NCBI GenBank assembly: GCA_934567355.1
Contig: CAKTJC010000008.1
Location: 31,075 to 95,074, forward strand
Direction of reading: 5' to 3'
DNA length: 64,000 nt
DNA from: an uncultured Oscillospiraceae bacterium
GTDB taxonomy: Bacteria; Bacillota; Clostridia; Oscillospirales; Oscillospiraceae
The notes beneath the pieces were generated by a model. The model was not told the DNA's origin. It was given only the letters and a program-made list of their open reading frames with translations, and did no database searches. Shown here in pieces: positions 7,956 through 16,700 of this stretch. Made by a program: the position numbers and the translations under genes. Each line of letters begins with the position of its first letter. Within the stretch, counting starts at the first letter, position 1.

Positions 7956-9581
7956 TTACTGATAGACGGCAGCTGCGAAATCAGCGGGACCCTGGCAGGT
8001 GATGGGGACGCTCACCAGTCCCGTGTCGGTTCTGTAGACATTGCAGATATCGGGGTTCACAAGGCCGTATACGTAGCAGTGATCCATCAGGTAGTAGTGA
8101 ATGGCATCAATGTTCTCTTCGGTATAGCCCTGCACGGTCCAGGTATTGTAGATCATGTTCGTCAGCGTTTCGTCACGGCGGGCAGTGCCATCGCCCTTTT
8201 CGTAGGCGTTCATATCAAAGCGGACGCCCCACCAGTTGGTAATGGTGATGCCGCCGGCACTGACCAGGATCATGTCATATTGCGCGCCATCGAAGCGGGT
8301 TGCCGAGAACAGCGCCGCATCCAGCATGCTCAGCTTGCAGTTGATGCCGATGGCAGCCATGTAGCCCTGCAGGACCTGCGCCAGGCGGTCGCTGTCGCCG
8401 CCGGCAGCTGCGACAAGCACCAGCTCCTCGCCGTCGTAGCCGGAGGCTGCCAGGTATTCCTTCGCCTTGTCCACATCGTACTCAAAATACGGCTCATTGT
8501 CCCACTTTGGGTTATAGCCCACCAGCATCTTAGAGGCGCCGCAATGCATGGGAGAAGCCAGGCCTTCGTAGACCGCGGCCACCACGCCGTTCATATCGAT
8601 GCAGTAGGCAATGGCCTTGCGCAGATCCTCGCTCTGGGCACACAGGCGGGACTCGTCACCGCTGAAGTACATCTGGATACCGTTGCCGCTGGATGCAGTG
8701 GCTCTGCCATAAGCAGGATTGTTGTCAAATGCAGGAACCAGAGAGCTTGTCAGGGATTCAAAGCAGTCTACAGTGCCGGTCTCCAGCGCAATCTGCTGCT
8801 GGGAGGCCTCGGTGATAATCGTATAGGTCAGGTTCTTGACATTGTTCTGCAGGGCGGGGTGCTCATTGTCCTTGTCCCAGTAATCCTCGCGCAGCTCCAG
8901 GCTCAGGTGGGAGCCGGGAACGAATTCCACGACCTTGTACGCAGAGCTCGACACAGTGGTGTTGGCGAACTCATCGGCACTGGCCTTGAAGGCTGCTTCG
9001 GACACGCCGTAAACATTTGCCAGAATTATTTCAAATGCACCGACCACATTGCTCTTCATCACAAACTGCACGGTGGTATCATCGATCTTGGAGACCTCGC
9101 CCAGCTTATTAAACAGGGGCTTGAGCTTGCGGTTCATGCTTTCCTGGGTAAACCAGACGAGATCATCGGCGGTGATGTGGTTACCCTGAGAGTCGGTGAT
9201 GTTGTCGTGGATCTTGACCGTCCAGGTCAGACCATCGTCAGCAACCTCCCAGGATTCCGCCATCTGTGGAATGAACTCACCATCGTAGATCACCGCCAGA
9301 CGGTCATACAGGGGACGGATAAATGCGCCATTCTGGTTTTGAGTCGTCTGGAATGGGGAAAGGGTTGCCCACAGTGCGGTTACGCCAATGTTCAATTTTT
9401 CTTTTTTGCTGCTGCCGATTTCGGGTGCAGCTGCCTCTGTTTCGGCTGCGGTTGCGGAAACATTGGGTACTTCGGTCGGCTTCGCTGCGGAGGAATCGGA
9501 GGAGCTGCCGCAGGCTGCCAGGCTCAGCGCCATTGCGCCAACCAATGCAAGAGAGAGAATGCGGTTGATTAACTTCTTCAT
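7956..9581 (-). CDS. Solute-binding lipoprotein of an Opp-type importer (SBP family 5)
   Basis: A 541-residue extracellular binding protein. The N-terminus is a lipoprotein signal with the lipobox LAAC (Cys24), so it is anchored on the outer face of the membrane. The mature part starts with a serine-rich linker, then a family-5 fold: ALWATLSPFQTTQNQNGAF, LAESWE-like MAESWEVADDGLTWTVKI, and a late DMNAYEKGD segment. It is placed directly ahead of oppBCDF and defines what they import. With two hydrolases and a sulfatase upstream in the same transcript, a sulfated or acylated small molecule is as plausible as a peptide (inference). The start ATG 9581 has AGGAG nearby. Confidence 0.92.
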   Translation of the reverse strand: MKKLINRILSLALVGAMALSLAACGSSSDSSAAKPTEVPNVSATAAETEAAAPEIGSSKKEKLNIGVTALWATLSPFQTTQNQNGAFIRPLYDRLAVIYDGEFIPQMAESWEVADDGLTWTVKIHDNITDSQGNHITADDLVWFTQESMNRKLKPLFNKLGEVSKIDDTTVQFVMKSNVVGAFEIILANVYGVSEAAFKASADEFANTTVSSSAYKVVEFVPGSHLSLELREDYWDKDNEHPALQNNVKNLTYTIITEASQQQIALETGTVDCFESLTSSLVPAFDNNPAYGRATASSGNGIQMYFSGDESRLCAQSEDLRKAIAYCIDMNGVVAAVYEGLASPMHCGASKMLVGYNPKWDNEPYFEYDVDKAKEYLAASGYDGEELVLVAAAGGDSDRLAQVLQGYMAAIGINCKLSMLDAALFSATRFDGAQYDMILVSAGGITITNWWGVRFDMNAYEKGDGTARRDETLTNMIYNTWTVQGYTEENIDAIHYYLMDHCYVYGLVNPDICNVYRTDTGLVSVPITCQGPADFAAAVYQ

Positions 9582-9635
9582 TTTTATATTCTCCTTTTTT
9601 TACGGCGGCGCCGCATAATTCTGCATGGGAGCACA

Positions 9636-9740
9636 ACGAGAGATTTTGCGGCAGTTCAAGGTTTCAAAGGCAGAGGAGTACTTAAGGTATTTCCCGCTTC
9701 TGAAGCGAAAGGAACAGTGCAAAAGATCCGCTGTGATCCG
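9636..9740. repeat. Degenerate copy of the palindromic element
   Basis: The segment GAGAGATTTTGCGGCAG...TATTTCCCGCTTCTGAAGC...AAAAGATCCGCTGT...GCCG matches the interior of the element at 27677-27844 in the same order, with many changes; clean terminal repeats are not visible. It lies just downstream of the sulfatase stop codon (9780) and ahead of the binding-protein gene. Confidence 0.55.
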
Positions 9741-9779
9741 CAGGCGCGATTGTGCGGTGTTGCCTTATATTTCAGCACG

Positions 9780-11168
9780 TCATACCGCGCCGAAGGACTT
9801 GATGTAGAGCTGGATAACAGGGTCGAGCTGTCCGCCGCGCTCCCGGAAGCCTGCACGCAGGCGTTCTGCCTCCTCCGGGTGCTCCAGTGCCAGATTGCGG
9901 CACTCGAAGGGATCCGTTTCCAGGTAATACAGCCGATCAGGCTGTCCGTTGCGCATGATGAGCTTCCAGCTGCCGTCGGTTACGGCGGCAAAGGATGTAA
10001 TTGGGCCGTTCCGATCGTTCTGGATCAGCTCGGAGACCGCAAACGAACGAATTGCCGCATCGCTGCCCTCCACCGCCGGGCGCAGAGATTTGGAATCCAT
10101 AGGATATCCGGGTGTCACCCCTGCGTAGTCAAGGAAGGTGGCAGCCAGATCCTGAAGCTCCACCGGTGCGCTGTAGCAGCGGCCGGGCTTGCCGCCCAAG
10201 TGGGAAGCATCAATCACCAGCGGAATATGAATGGAACCCTGCTCCGGCTTGGACTTTCCATAAAGATCGTGGTCACCCATCATCTCACCGTGGTCGGAGC
10301 CGTAGACAATCAGGGTATTTTCCAACTCGCCCTGTGCCCGCAGCTGCTCAATGCACTGGCCGATGATGCGATCGATGTTCTCGATCATCGCCGCGTAATT
10401 CTGGCGCACGCCCTGATTGCTTTCCGGGAAGCTGCATTCCGCCGCATCCGGGAACCGGCGATCCTTCATCGCCTCTTTCATGCCGGTGGTCACATCCCAG
10501 GGGTCATGAGGGCCGGAGAAATTGATCTGCATGAACCAGGGCTGATCCTTTGGCATTGCGGCAAGCATGGCCTTACTCTTCTCGCCGATCCAGTTGTCCG
10601 CGTAATATTCCGGCGGAAGCGGAGTCGGAATATCCTTCCCGCCGCGGGTCATCATGTCCCGCTTATGGGTTTCCAGCCACCCGGCCTGCTCCAGCATCCT
10701 GCCATAGGGTCCCGGCTCATTTTTCATCGCCGCCCAAATGGTATCCATTTTGCCCTCGTTGTCGCTGGCATCGGAGAAGCCCATTCGCTGCAGCAGCTCG
10801 TGGAAGCCGTCACCCCAGTAGAGATCCGCTTTGTTAAGGTCAAATTTGCCGGTGCCCACAACATAATAGCCGCTCTCCTTCAGTGCGCCATAAAAGTTGG
10901 GGAGCGCAGGGTCGTAATTAACGTTGTTCTGATACACCCGGCACTTGCGGTAGTGCTGACCGCTGGCCAGGCAGGCGCGTGCTGGGGCACACACGGGCGC
11001 GGGGGAATAGGCGTTTGCAAATGCGGTTCCCCGATCCATCATTGCACGGATATTGGGGGTATGCAGCTCCAGATCTGAAACGCCCTGCCGCGCCTTCACT
11101 GCCGCGTCATAGGGCATCCAGTCGCCGCGGTGCTGATCGCTGAAAAAAAACAGTATATTGGGTCTCAT
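9780..11168 (-). CDS. Cytoplasmic Cys-type sulfatase
   Basis: A 462-residue type I sulfatase. The N-terminus reads MRPNILFFFSDQHRGDW, carrying the metal-binding Asp-Gln pair, without any signal peptide. The modification motif CAPAR is at residues 60-64 (Cys60), followed by CLASGQ. The second metal-binding block is YGSDHGEMMGDHDLYGKS, typical of the family. It is only distantly related to the pair at 1.4 and 15.1 kb, so it probably acts on a different sulfate ester. It is the second gene of the leftward operon, 78 bases after the SGNH hydrolase. Activation needs the radical-SAM maturase at 18830-19966. Confidence 0.9.
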   Translation of the reverse strand: MRPNILFFFSDQHRGDWMPYDAAVKARQGVSDLELHTPNIRAMMDRGTAFANAYSPAPVCAPARACLASGQHYRKCRVYQNNVNYDPALPNFYGALKESGYYVVGTGKFDLNKADLYWGDGFHELLQRMGFSDASDNEGKMDTIWAAMKNEPGPYGRMLEQAGWLETHKRDMMTRGGKDIPTPLPPEYYADNWIGEKSKAMLAAMPKDQPWFMQINFSGPHDPWDVTTGMKEAMKDRRFPDAAECSFPESNQGVRQNYAAMIENIDRIIGQCIEQLRAQGELENTLIVYGSDHGEMMGDHDLYGKSKPEQGSIHIPLVIDASHLGGKPGRCYSAPVELQDLAATFLDYAGVTPGYPMDSKSLRPAVEGSDAAIRSFAVSELIQNDRNGPITSFAAVTDGSWKLIMRNGQPDRLYYLETDPFECRNLALEHPEEAERLRAGFRERGGQLDPVIQLYIKSFGAV

Positions 11169-11246
11169 TCATGAACTCCTCGCTGAATAAACGCATCATT
11201 ATTCGTTCTTTTGTTAAACGTTTATATTCTTAAAAATGAATGTCGC

Positions 11247-11918
11247 TTACAGCGACTTGAGGACGGGGATCAATTGCTCCATCACCTGATTGTAGCCGTC
11301 GGCATACATGTGCATGCCGTCGATCGTATACTGTGCCTTCAGCTGCCCGCTGCCATCGGTGATACCCCGATTGAAATCCACAAACCTTGCCCCGTGCTTT
11401 TCCGCCAGTTCCCGGACGGCCCTGTTGGCGGCCTGAATCCGGGCATTTGTCCGGTTCCGGAAGGTCTCCGCCATCCATGGAATGTTGGAAGCGCCGGGGT
11501 TCACCGGGAAATAAGCCAACAGATAAATCTGAATTTGGGGAAGTTTTTCCTTGATTTTCCATAAAATGCTCTCGTATCGGGCAATCATTTCCTCCTGAAC
11601 ATAACCGGAACCATTGAGATCGTTGGTTCCGATGTTTAGGAAAAGATACCGTGGCTCCAGGTCAAAAACCATCTCCTGCAGCGCACCCATCATTTCCGCA
11701 GTAGTGTATCCTCCGATGCCCCGGTTGTAGATCACATAAGGCAGATCATAATCCAGAAGAAATTCGTTGATCGGGAACTGTTCCATCAGGCTGGATCCCG
11801 CAAAAACAATTTGCCCCTTGCGGGCGAAGCGGTTCAGCCGCCGCATCCGCTCAAGCTTGCCCGCCTTTTCCTTTTGCAGGTGACTGCGGATGATGCGCTC
11901 TTCGCTTAATTCCACCAT
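11247..11918 (-). CDS. SGNH/GDSL-family hydrolase (esterase)
   Basis: A 223-residue SGNH hydrolase. Block I is FAGSSL with Ser43 as probable nucleophile, block II is the glycine in NRGIGGYTT, block III is LNIGTNDLNG with the asparagine, and block V is DGMHMYADGY with the Asp-x-x-His pair. These enzymes remove acyl or acetyl groups from sugars, lipids or small esters. No signal peptide is present, so it is cytoplasmic like the sulfatases. I use ATG 11918 (MVELSEE) because GAGGAG lies five bases upstream; an in-frame ATG at 11930 has no such site. It is the first gene of the leftward operon, directly behind the LacI-type operator. Confidence 0.85.
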   Translation of the reverse strand: MVELSEERIIRSHLQKEKAGKLERMRRLNRFARKGQIVFAGSSLMEQFPINEFLLDYDLPYVIYNRGIGGYTTAEMMGALQEMVFDLEPRYLFLNIGTNDLNGSGYVQEEMIARYESILWKIKEKLPQIQIYLLAYFPVNPGASNIPWMAETFRNRTNARIQAANRAVRELAEKHGARFVDFNRGITDGSGQLKAQYTIDGMHMYADGYNQVMEQLIPVLKSL

Positions 11919-11943
11919 TTTTCTCCTCATTTTTCATTTTTAG

Positions 11944-11957
11944 GTTAATCGGTTAAC
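11944..11957. promoter_or_regulatory. LacI-family operator of the leftward sulfatase/Opp operon
   Basis: GTTAATCGGTTAAC is an inverted repeat with a central CG, the classical form of LacI-family operators. It lies 8 bases downstream of the leftward -10, across the expected transcription start, where a bound repressor would block polymerase. A close relative (11 of 13 bases) lies at 12085-12097. Confidence 0.75.
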
Positions 11958-11965
11958 TTACAAAT

Positions 11966-11994
11966 ATTGTAAGTCACCATATTGCCATTGTCAA
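11966..11994 (-). promoter_or_regulatory. Sigma-A promoter of the leftward sulfatase/Opp operon
   Basis: On the minus strand TTGACA (11994-11989), a 17-base spacer and TACAAT (11971-11966) make a near-consensus promoter about 50 bases ahead of the SGNH hydrolase start. Confidence 0.8.
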
Positions 11995-12043
11995 TTGGAT
12001 GATTTTCCCTAAAAATCTCACATCTTTTTGTCGAATATCACAA

Positions 12044-12072
12044 TTGAATCAAAAATTTTCCTCTGATATAAT
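12044..12072 (+). promoter_or_regulatory. Sigma-A promoter of lacI and the rightward sulfatases
   Basis: TTGAAT (12044-12049), 17 bases, TATAAT (12067-12072), about 50 bases before the lacI start. It diverges from the leftward promoter with 50 bases between the two -35 boxes. Confidence 0.8.
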
Positions 12073-12084
12073 GTCAGTACGATT

Positions 12085-12099
12085 GGTTAATTGTTTATA
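12085..12099. promoter_or_regulatory. Probable second LacI operator (autoregulation)
   Basis: GGTTAATTGTTTA matches GGTTAATCGGTTA of the leftward operator at 11 of 13 positions. It begins 12 bases after the rightward -10, so the regulator could repress its own operon with lower affinity. Confidence 0.6.
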
Positions 12100-12124
12100 C
12101 ATTTCAAAGGTAGGAGGTTCTTCT

Positions 12125-13156
12125 ATGAGTTCCAAGGCCACCATCAAGGATATCGCCAGCGCAGCCGGCGTATCCGTGGCAACCGTCTCCTATGTCATTA
12201 ACAGCACTCCTGGAAAAACTGTTTCCGAACAGACCCGTCAGCGTGTCCTTGCGGCAGCGCAGGAGCTGAGCTATATCCCCAATAATTCCGCGCAGAGACT
12301 GAAGACCAAGCGTTCCCAGTGCATTGCGGTTCGGCTGAGCAACAACCTGTCCCAGCCCAGGTACCACAATATTATTCAGGGCATTCGTTCCTACCTGGCT
12401 CCCTACGGCTACAGCATTCTTCTGACCAGCTTCGATGAGCAGGGCAGCCTTGCCGGATGCATCGATGCCTGCATCAGCGGGCAGGCGGATGGGATGATTT
12501 ATATTGCCGCGCGCGGCGTTGGCATTCGACCGGAGGACATGGAGCGCATCCGCAGGCAAAAGATCCTCGTATCGGCAGTCGACTGCATGGGCGGTGTGCC
12601 GGATGTCAGCAGCGTTGTATATGACTACTATGCCTCTTCCCGGGATCGCGTGGATATTTTTCTTCAAAACGGATACCGGAAGTTTCTGTACCTGCGCCCC
12701 AAATATCAAAATTACAAAGAATCCGCCCGTGAACAGGGTGTAAGAAGCATTCTGATGGAACGCAGCGACGTTTCCGTGGACGTTGTTCAGCTGGAGGAAC
12801 TGGATGAAGCCTGGTTCAATCAGATTGTCAGCAATTACTCCACAGGCATTTCCGACGGCATTATTGCCCGCATCTGGCAGGCACTGCAGGAGCATCCAGC
12901 CGATACTGCCGTGCTGTGCTACTCCCGCGAACTCCAGGCGATGGTTACCCGTATTCTCTACAACGAATTTCTTCGCAGTCCCAGCCCGGAGAACCGGGAT
13001 TGGTTCAAGCGCAGCATCTCCTACCAGTTTCCCCACCGGGACGTGGGCATTGAAGCGGCACGGGCGCTTCTGGATATGATCAATCACAAAGGCGCTGTGC
13101 GGAAGGTTTCCATCCACCCGGTTCTGGAATTTACCGATGCAGAGCACTACCTGTAA
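12125..13156 (+). CDS. LacI-family transcriptional repressor of the sulfatase locus
   Basis: A 343-residue regulator. Residues 1-60 form the LacI helix-turn-helix and hinge: MSSKATIKDIASAAGVSVAT, then VSYVINS and AQRLKTKRSQ. The rest is a periplasmic-binding-protein-like sensor domain with no membrane segment, so it senses a cytoplasmic ligand, probably the imported compound or a breakdown product. Start ATG 12125 has TAGGAGG 9 bases upstream; the longer open frame to 11999 crosses the promoter and is not used. It is followed by two sulfatases in one operon and faces the leftward operon, with matching operators at both promoters. Confidence 0.9.
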   Translation: MSSKATIKDIASAAGVSVATVSYVINSTPGKTVSEQTRQRVLAAAQELSYIPNNSAQRLKTKRSQCIAVRLSNNLSQPRYHNIIQGIRSYLAPYGYSILLTSFDEQGSLAGCIDACISGQADGMIYIAARGVGIRPEDMERIRRQKILVSAVDCMGGVPDVSSVVYDYYASSRDRVDIFLQNGYRKFLYLRPKYQNYKESAREQGVRSILMERSDVSVDVVQLEELDEAWFNQIVSNYSTGISDGIIARIWQALQEHPADTAVLCYSRELQAMVTRILYNEFLRSPSPENRDWFKRSISYQFPHRDVGIEAARALLDMINHKGAVRKVSIHPVLEFTDAEHYL

Positions 13157-13174
13157 AATCGGAGGAATTGCAGC

Positions 13175-14611
13175 TTGAAAAATGTCGTTTCCTTTTTCTG
13201 CGACGAGATGCGGCAGGATGCGCTGGGCTGCTATGGCAATCCAGCCGGGAAAATGAAAACCCCCAACATCGACAGCATTGCCGCTATGGGGACCCTGTAC
13301 GAAAACTGCTACTGCAATTCTCCCATCTGCGTTCCCTCACGGGTCAGCCTGCTCACCGGGCTTTATCCGGAGGACACTGCCGTCTACGGCAACGAGGCAG
13401 CGTATCCCGGCTTCCGGCTTCCGGAGGAGGTCGTCACCTTCCCAGAGGTTCTGGCACAGGCCGGTTACAAAACCGCCAATTTCGGCAAAACGCATGTCGC
13501 GCCGCAGATGCACCCCTTCCAACTGGATGTCCCTGACGGCAGTGAAATGAGTCTGGGGCTGACCCGGCAGGAGATGCAAAATCTGCCCCGCATCAAGCCC
13601 CGTCAGGGCATCTCCATGAACGTCGCCAGCCTCTACCCCGAGGAGAAAACGGACTATTACCCCGAGACCGTCACCCGCAATGCCGCCGCCTGGCTGCAGG
13701 AGCAAAGCGCATCCCCGCAGCCTTTTTTTCTCCGGGTTTCCTATACCCAGCCGCACTCCCCCATTATTCTGAAGCGGGGCTATGAGGAATTATACCGGGA
13801 TTACCCGTTTGATAGCTCTCTGCCGGATATCAGCGGTTTGAGCGACTTTGAAAAAGCGCTGGCCGAAGCAGTGCGCCTGGATACGCTGACGTCGGAGGAA
13901 CGCCGCATGGCAAAGGTCTACTACTACGGTATGGCCGCATGGGTCGATGATCAGGTAGGTGCAATTCTGCAATGTCTGCGGGAGCTGAATCTTCTGGAAA
14001 ATACCATTCTGATTTTCAATGCCGACCACGGCGCGCTCCGGGGCGAATGCCGCGGCTTGGGTAAGCACATATTCCACCGTTCCAGCCATGCGGTACCGCT
14101 GATTATCGCCGACCCCTCCGGTACGCCAAAAGGCCGCCGTGTCCGGCAAGTCTGCTCCAATATCGATATTGCCCGCACCGTGCTGTCCATGGTGGGCGTC
14201 CCTGTCCCCGCACAGTTCAGAGGCTGCAGCCTGGCACAAGAGGAATACCCGGAGGCAATATTTTCCACCATCGGCTACGGTGAACCGGACAGCTATGCCT
14301 TCCCCAACCGGCGTCTGGGGTGCCTCCCCGGCGGGCGCGGCTGGCCACGCCGCTCCTGCATCCGCACAAATGACTACCGGCTGGATATGAACGTGCGCAT
14401 TGACGGACTCCCCGCTGCCGAGGAAGACGAGGATCTTTTCTTTGTTGATGTGCGTGCATGCCCGGCGGAGGATCGGAATATGGCAAAACTTCCGCAGTAT
14501 GCGCCGGTCGTGGCATCCCTCCGGGCGCAGCTGAAGGCGCACGCTGCACACAGTCGTGAGGTTCCTCCCGAAAGCCTGCATGCGCCATCGGGCATTTCCA
14601 GTGACCAATGA
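13175..14611 (+). CDS. Cytoplasmic Cys-type sulfatase
   Basis: A 478-residue type I sulfatase, second gene of the rightward operon, 18 bases after lacI. Start codon is TTG 13175 with CGGAGG about 10 bases upstream. The modification motif CVPSR is at residues 52-56 (Cys52), followed by SLLTGLYP. The N-terminus reads FFCDEMRQDALGCYG with the metal-site Asp; the later metal block is FNADHGALRGECRGLGKH. The C-terminal subdomain contains NDYRLDMNV. No signal peptide. It groups with neither of the other sulfatases by inspection, which suggests at least three sulfate-ester specificities in this locus. Confidence 0.9.
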   Translation: MKNVVSFFCDEMRQDALGCYGNPAGKMKTPNIDSIAAMGTLYENCYCNSPICVPSRVSLLTGLYPEDTAVYGNEAAYPGFRLPEEVVTFPEVLAQAGYKTANFGKTHVAPQMHPFQLDVPDGSEMSLGLTRQEMQNLPRIKPRQGISMNVASLYPEEKTDYYPETVTRNAAAWLQEQSASPQPFFLRVSYTQPHSPIILKRGYEELYRDYPFDSSLPDISGLSDFEKALAEAVRLDTLTSEERRMAKVYYYGMAAWVDDQVGAILQCLRELNLLENTILIFNADHGALRGECRGLGKHIFHRSSHAVPLIIADPSGTPKGRRVRQVCSNIDIARTVLSMVGVPVPAQFRGCSLAQEEYPEAIFSTIGYGEPDSYAFPNRRLGCLPGGRGWPRRSCIRTNDYRLDMNVRIDGLPAAEEDEDLFFVDVRACPAEDRNMAKLPQYAPVVASLRAQLKAHAAHSREVPPESLHAPSGISSDQ

Positions 14612-14623
14612 GGAAGATCGCCT

Positions 14624-15106
14624 ATGTCAATGAATGTAATCGTCAATAAAACCCACGCCATTATCATGGCCTTTTTCGCCGCCGTTTTTCTTCTTGCCGG
14701 TCTTTCCCTGATTACTGTGGGCAGTTGGATCGGCGGCACGGTATGCGTCCTGATGGTGCTGGTTTATCTGTGCCTCTGCGCGATGTACGGCGCGGTCGTG
14801 CACATTGGCCGGGAGGGGGTCACGCGCCGGATTCCCCTGCTCCCTGCAAAGCATTACACCTGGGATGAGCTGCAGGAAGTGGGCGTTTTCGGCTCCAATA
14901 TTCTCAAATCCGGCAAATCAGGAAAGCCCGGGATGCGCTATCTCTATTTCTCCACCAACGCCATGACCAGTCAAGAGCGGTTTGATATGGTACTCAAATG
15001 GCCGGTGCGGCAAATTCATTTTGCCTACTCGCCCCGCGCACTGGAAATCGTACAGTACTATTGGGAAAAACCGGTCATCAATTTTTATGCCGGTGATTTA
15101 AGCTAA
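14624..15106 (+). CDS. Small membrane protein of unknown function, between two sulfatases
   Basis: A 160-residue protein with two adjacent membrane helices (about residues 13-32 and 36-56) and a soluble C-terminal part of about 100 residues, rich in beta-strand-like segments (VVHIGREGVTRRIPLLP, YTWDELQEVGVFG). The arrangement, two helices then a strand-rich domain with a YTWDEL segment, resembles bacterial PH-like membrane proteins, but I do not recognise a named family. ATG 14624 has AGGA 9 bases upstream; ATG 14630 is an alternative. It lies 12 bases after one sulfatase and 13 before the next, so it is co-transcribed with them. No function assigned. Confidence 0.75.
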   Translation: MSMNVIVNKTHAIIMAFFAAVFLLAGLSLITVGSWIGGTVCVLMVLVYLCLCAMYGAVVHIGREGVTRRIPLLPAKHYTWDELQEVGVFGSNILKSGKSGKPGMRYLYFSTNAMTSQERFDMVLKWPVRQIHFAYSPRALEIVQYYWEKPVINFYAGDLS

Positions 15107-15119
15107 AAGGAACAATGCA

Positions 15120-16631
15120 ATGAAGGCAATTATGGTCATGTTTGACTCCCTGAACCGCGCCATGCTGGAATGCTACGGGTGCACCTGGACGAGAACGCCG
15201 AATTTCAAACGCCTGGTGCAGCGGGCAACGCAGTTTGAAAACTGCTACGTGGGCAGCATGCCCTGCATGCCCGCCCGACGGGAGCTGCATACAGGGCGCC
15301 CCAATTTTCTGCACCGCAGCTGGGGGCCGCTGGAACCATTCGATGATTCCATGCCGGAAATTCTGCGGGATGCAGGCATTTGCAGCCACCTGGTCAGCGA
15401 CCATCAGCATTATTGGGAAGACGGCGGCGGCACCTACCACACCCGCTACAGCTCCTGGGAGTGCATTCGCGGGCAGGAGGGCGACCCCTGGAAGGAAAAC
15501 CTGAACCTGAAACCATGCACCAAATCCGTATTCAAGGGGAAGGAGGAATTCCTCTCCAAAGCGCCCGTGATGAAGGCCATGAACCTCCACGATCAGGTCA
15601 ACCGCACCTATATGGACACCGAAAGCAAGACACCCCAGGCACTGACCTTCGAGGCAGGGCTGGAATTTATCGATGTGAATCATACCGCAGACGACTGGTT
15701 CCTGCAAATCGAGTGTTTCGATCCTCATGAGCCCTTCTTCTGCGACGAAAAATACCGCAGTCATTTCGATGGGCCACTCCATGGCGAGGACGCTTTGGGT
15801 GCTGATTGGCCGCCCTACATGCCCGTCCGTGAGAGTGCTGGGGTAGTGCAGACAGGGCGCAACCGCTATGCGGCACTGCTGGAAAAATGCGACGCCTCTC
15901 TTGGCAGAGTCCTCGACAAAATGGACGCATGCGATTTGTGGCGGGACACCATGCTGATCGTATGTACTGACCACGGCTTTCTGCTGGGCGAGCACAACTG
16001 GTGGGGTAAGAGTGCAATGCCCTGCTACAACGAAATCGCCCATACGCCGCTCTACGTCTATGACCCCCGCCTGGAGTGCGCCGGAAAGCACTGCTCCAGT
16101 TTCGTCCAAATGCCGGATCTGACGGCGACCCCGCTGGAATTCTTCGGGCAACCCATCCCGGCGGATATGACCGGCAAGCCCCTGCGGTCTGCCATGGAGG
16201 ATGGAGCCGCGCTGCATGATTTTGTGGTATTCGGTTACCACGGAGGTGAAATCATCGTGACAGATGGGAAATATCTGTACATGAACGCGCCGGAGCATCC
16301 TGAGGATCCCTTCTACGACTACACATTGATGCCCACTCATATGCGCTGCCGCTTTTCCGTGGAGGAACTGGCGGACATTACCCTTGCCGCTCCCTTTTCC
16401 TTTACCAAGGGGCTGAAGACAATGAAAATCCGCTGCCAGGGGAACTGTGTCGGTGCCAGTGAGCAGGTATCCCCAAGCCGCCTGTTTGACATCGAGAAGG
16501 ATCCCGGGCAACTGGAAGAACTTGATGACCCGGCAGTCATCCATCGCATGAAAGCCCTGATTTCCCGCTACATGAAAGAGGCCGACGCTCCTGCGGAGCT
16601 TTACCACCGCTACGGCATTACGCCGCTGTAA
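15120..16631 (+). CDS. Cytoplasmic Cys-type sulfatase (paralogue of the 1.4-kb sulfatase)
   Basis: A 503-residue type I sulfatase, last gene of the rightward operon. CMPAR with Cys49 is followed by ELHTGR, and the second metal block is CTDHGFLLGEHNWWGK. Its N-terminal 60 residues align without gaps to the sulfatase at 1446-2921 and the WFLQIECFDPHEPF and YTLMPTHM blocks are shared, so the two are duplicates placed at the far ends of the locus. It carries a short insertion relative to its partner around residues 125-150. No signal peptide. Followed directly by a strong hairpin. Confidence 0.9.
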   Translation: MKAIMVMFDSLNRAMLECYGCTWTRTPNFKRLVQRATQFENCYVGSMPCMPARRELHTGRPNFLHRSWGPLEPFDDSMPEILRDAGICSHLVSDHQHYWEDGGGTYHTRYSSWECIRGQEGDPWKENLNLKPCTKSVFKGKEEFLSKAPVMKAMNLHDQVNRTYMDTESKTPQALTFEAGLEFIDVNHTADDWFLQIECFDPHEPFFCDEKYRSHFDGPLHGEDALGADWPPYMPVRESAGVVQTGRNRYAALLEKCDASLGRVLDKMDACDLWRDTMLIVCTDHGFLLGEHNWWGKSAMPCYNEIAHTPLYVYDPRLECAGKHCSSFVQMPDLTATPLEFFGQPIPADMTGKPLRSAMEDGAALHDFVVFGYHGGEIIVTDGKYLYMNAPEHPEDPFYDYTLMPTHMRCRFSVEELADITLAAPFSFTKGLKTMKIRCQGNCVGASEQVSPSRLFDIEKDPGQLEELDDPAVIHRMKALISRYMKEADAPAELYHRYGITPL

Positions 16632-16638
16632 CAGCAAA

Positions 16639-16674
16639 ACCCACGGCAGCGGAGAGCATTCCGCTGCCGTGGGT
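16639..16674. terminator. Hairpin between convergent sulfatase and CHR genes
   Basis: ACCCACGGCAGCGG pairs perfectly with CCGCTGCCGTGGGT around an eight-base loop. It lies 8 bases after the sulfatase stop and 26 before the CHR stop; the flanks hold only short A/T stretches, so it may serve both directions. Confidence 0.7.
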
Positions 16675-16700
16675 CTAACTATTTGTGCTGCTTGGGATCC

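Noticed and set aside
7950..9572. Long open frames antisense to real genes, such as this 540-codon frame opposite the binding protein
   Set aside because: High-GC codon structure opens mirror frames; these lack ribosome sites and family motifs, and the opposite strand encodes clear proteins. The same holds for 54916-57318, 59015-60991, 53160-54896 and similar frames.
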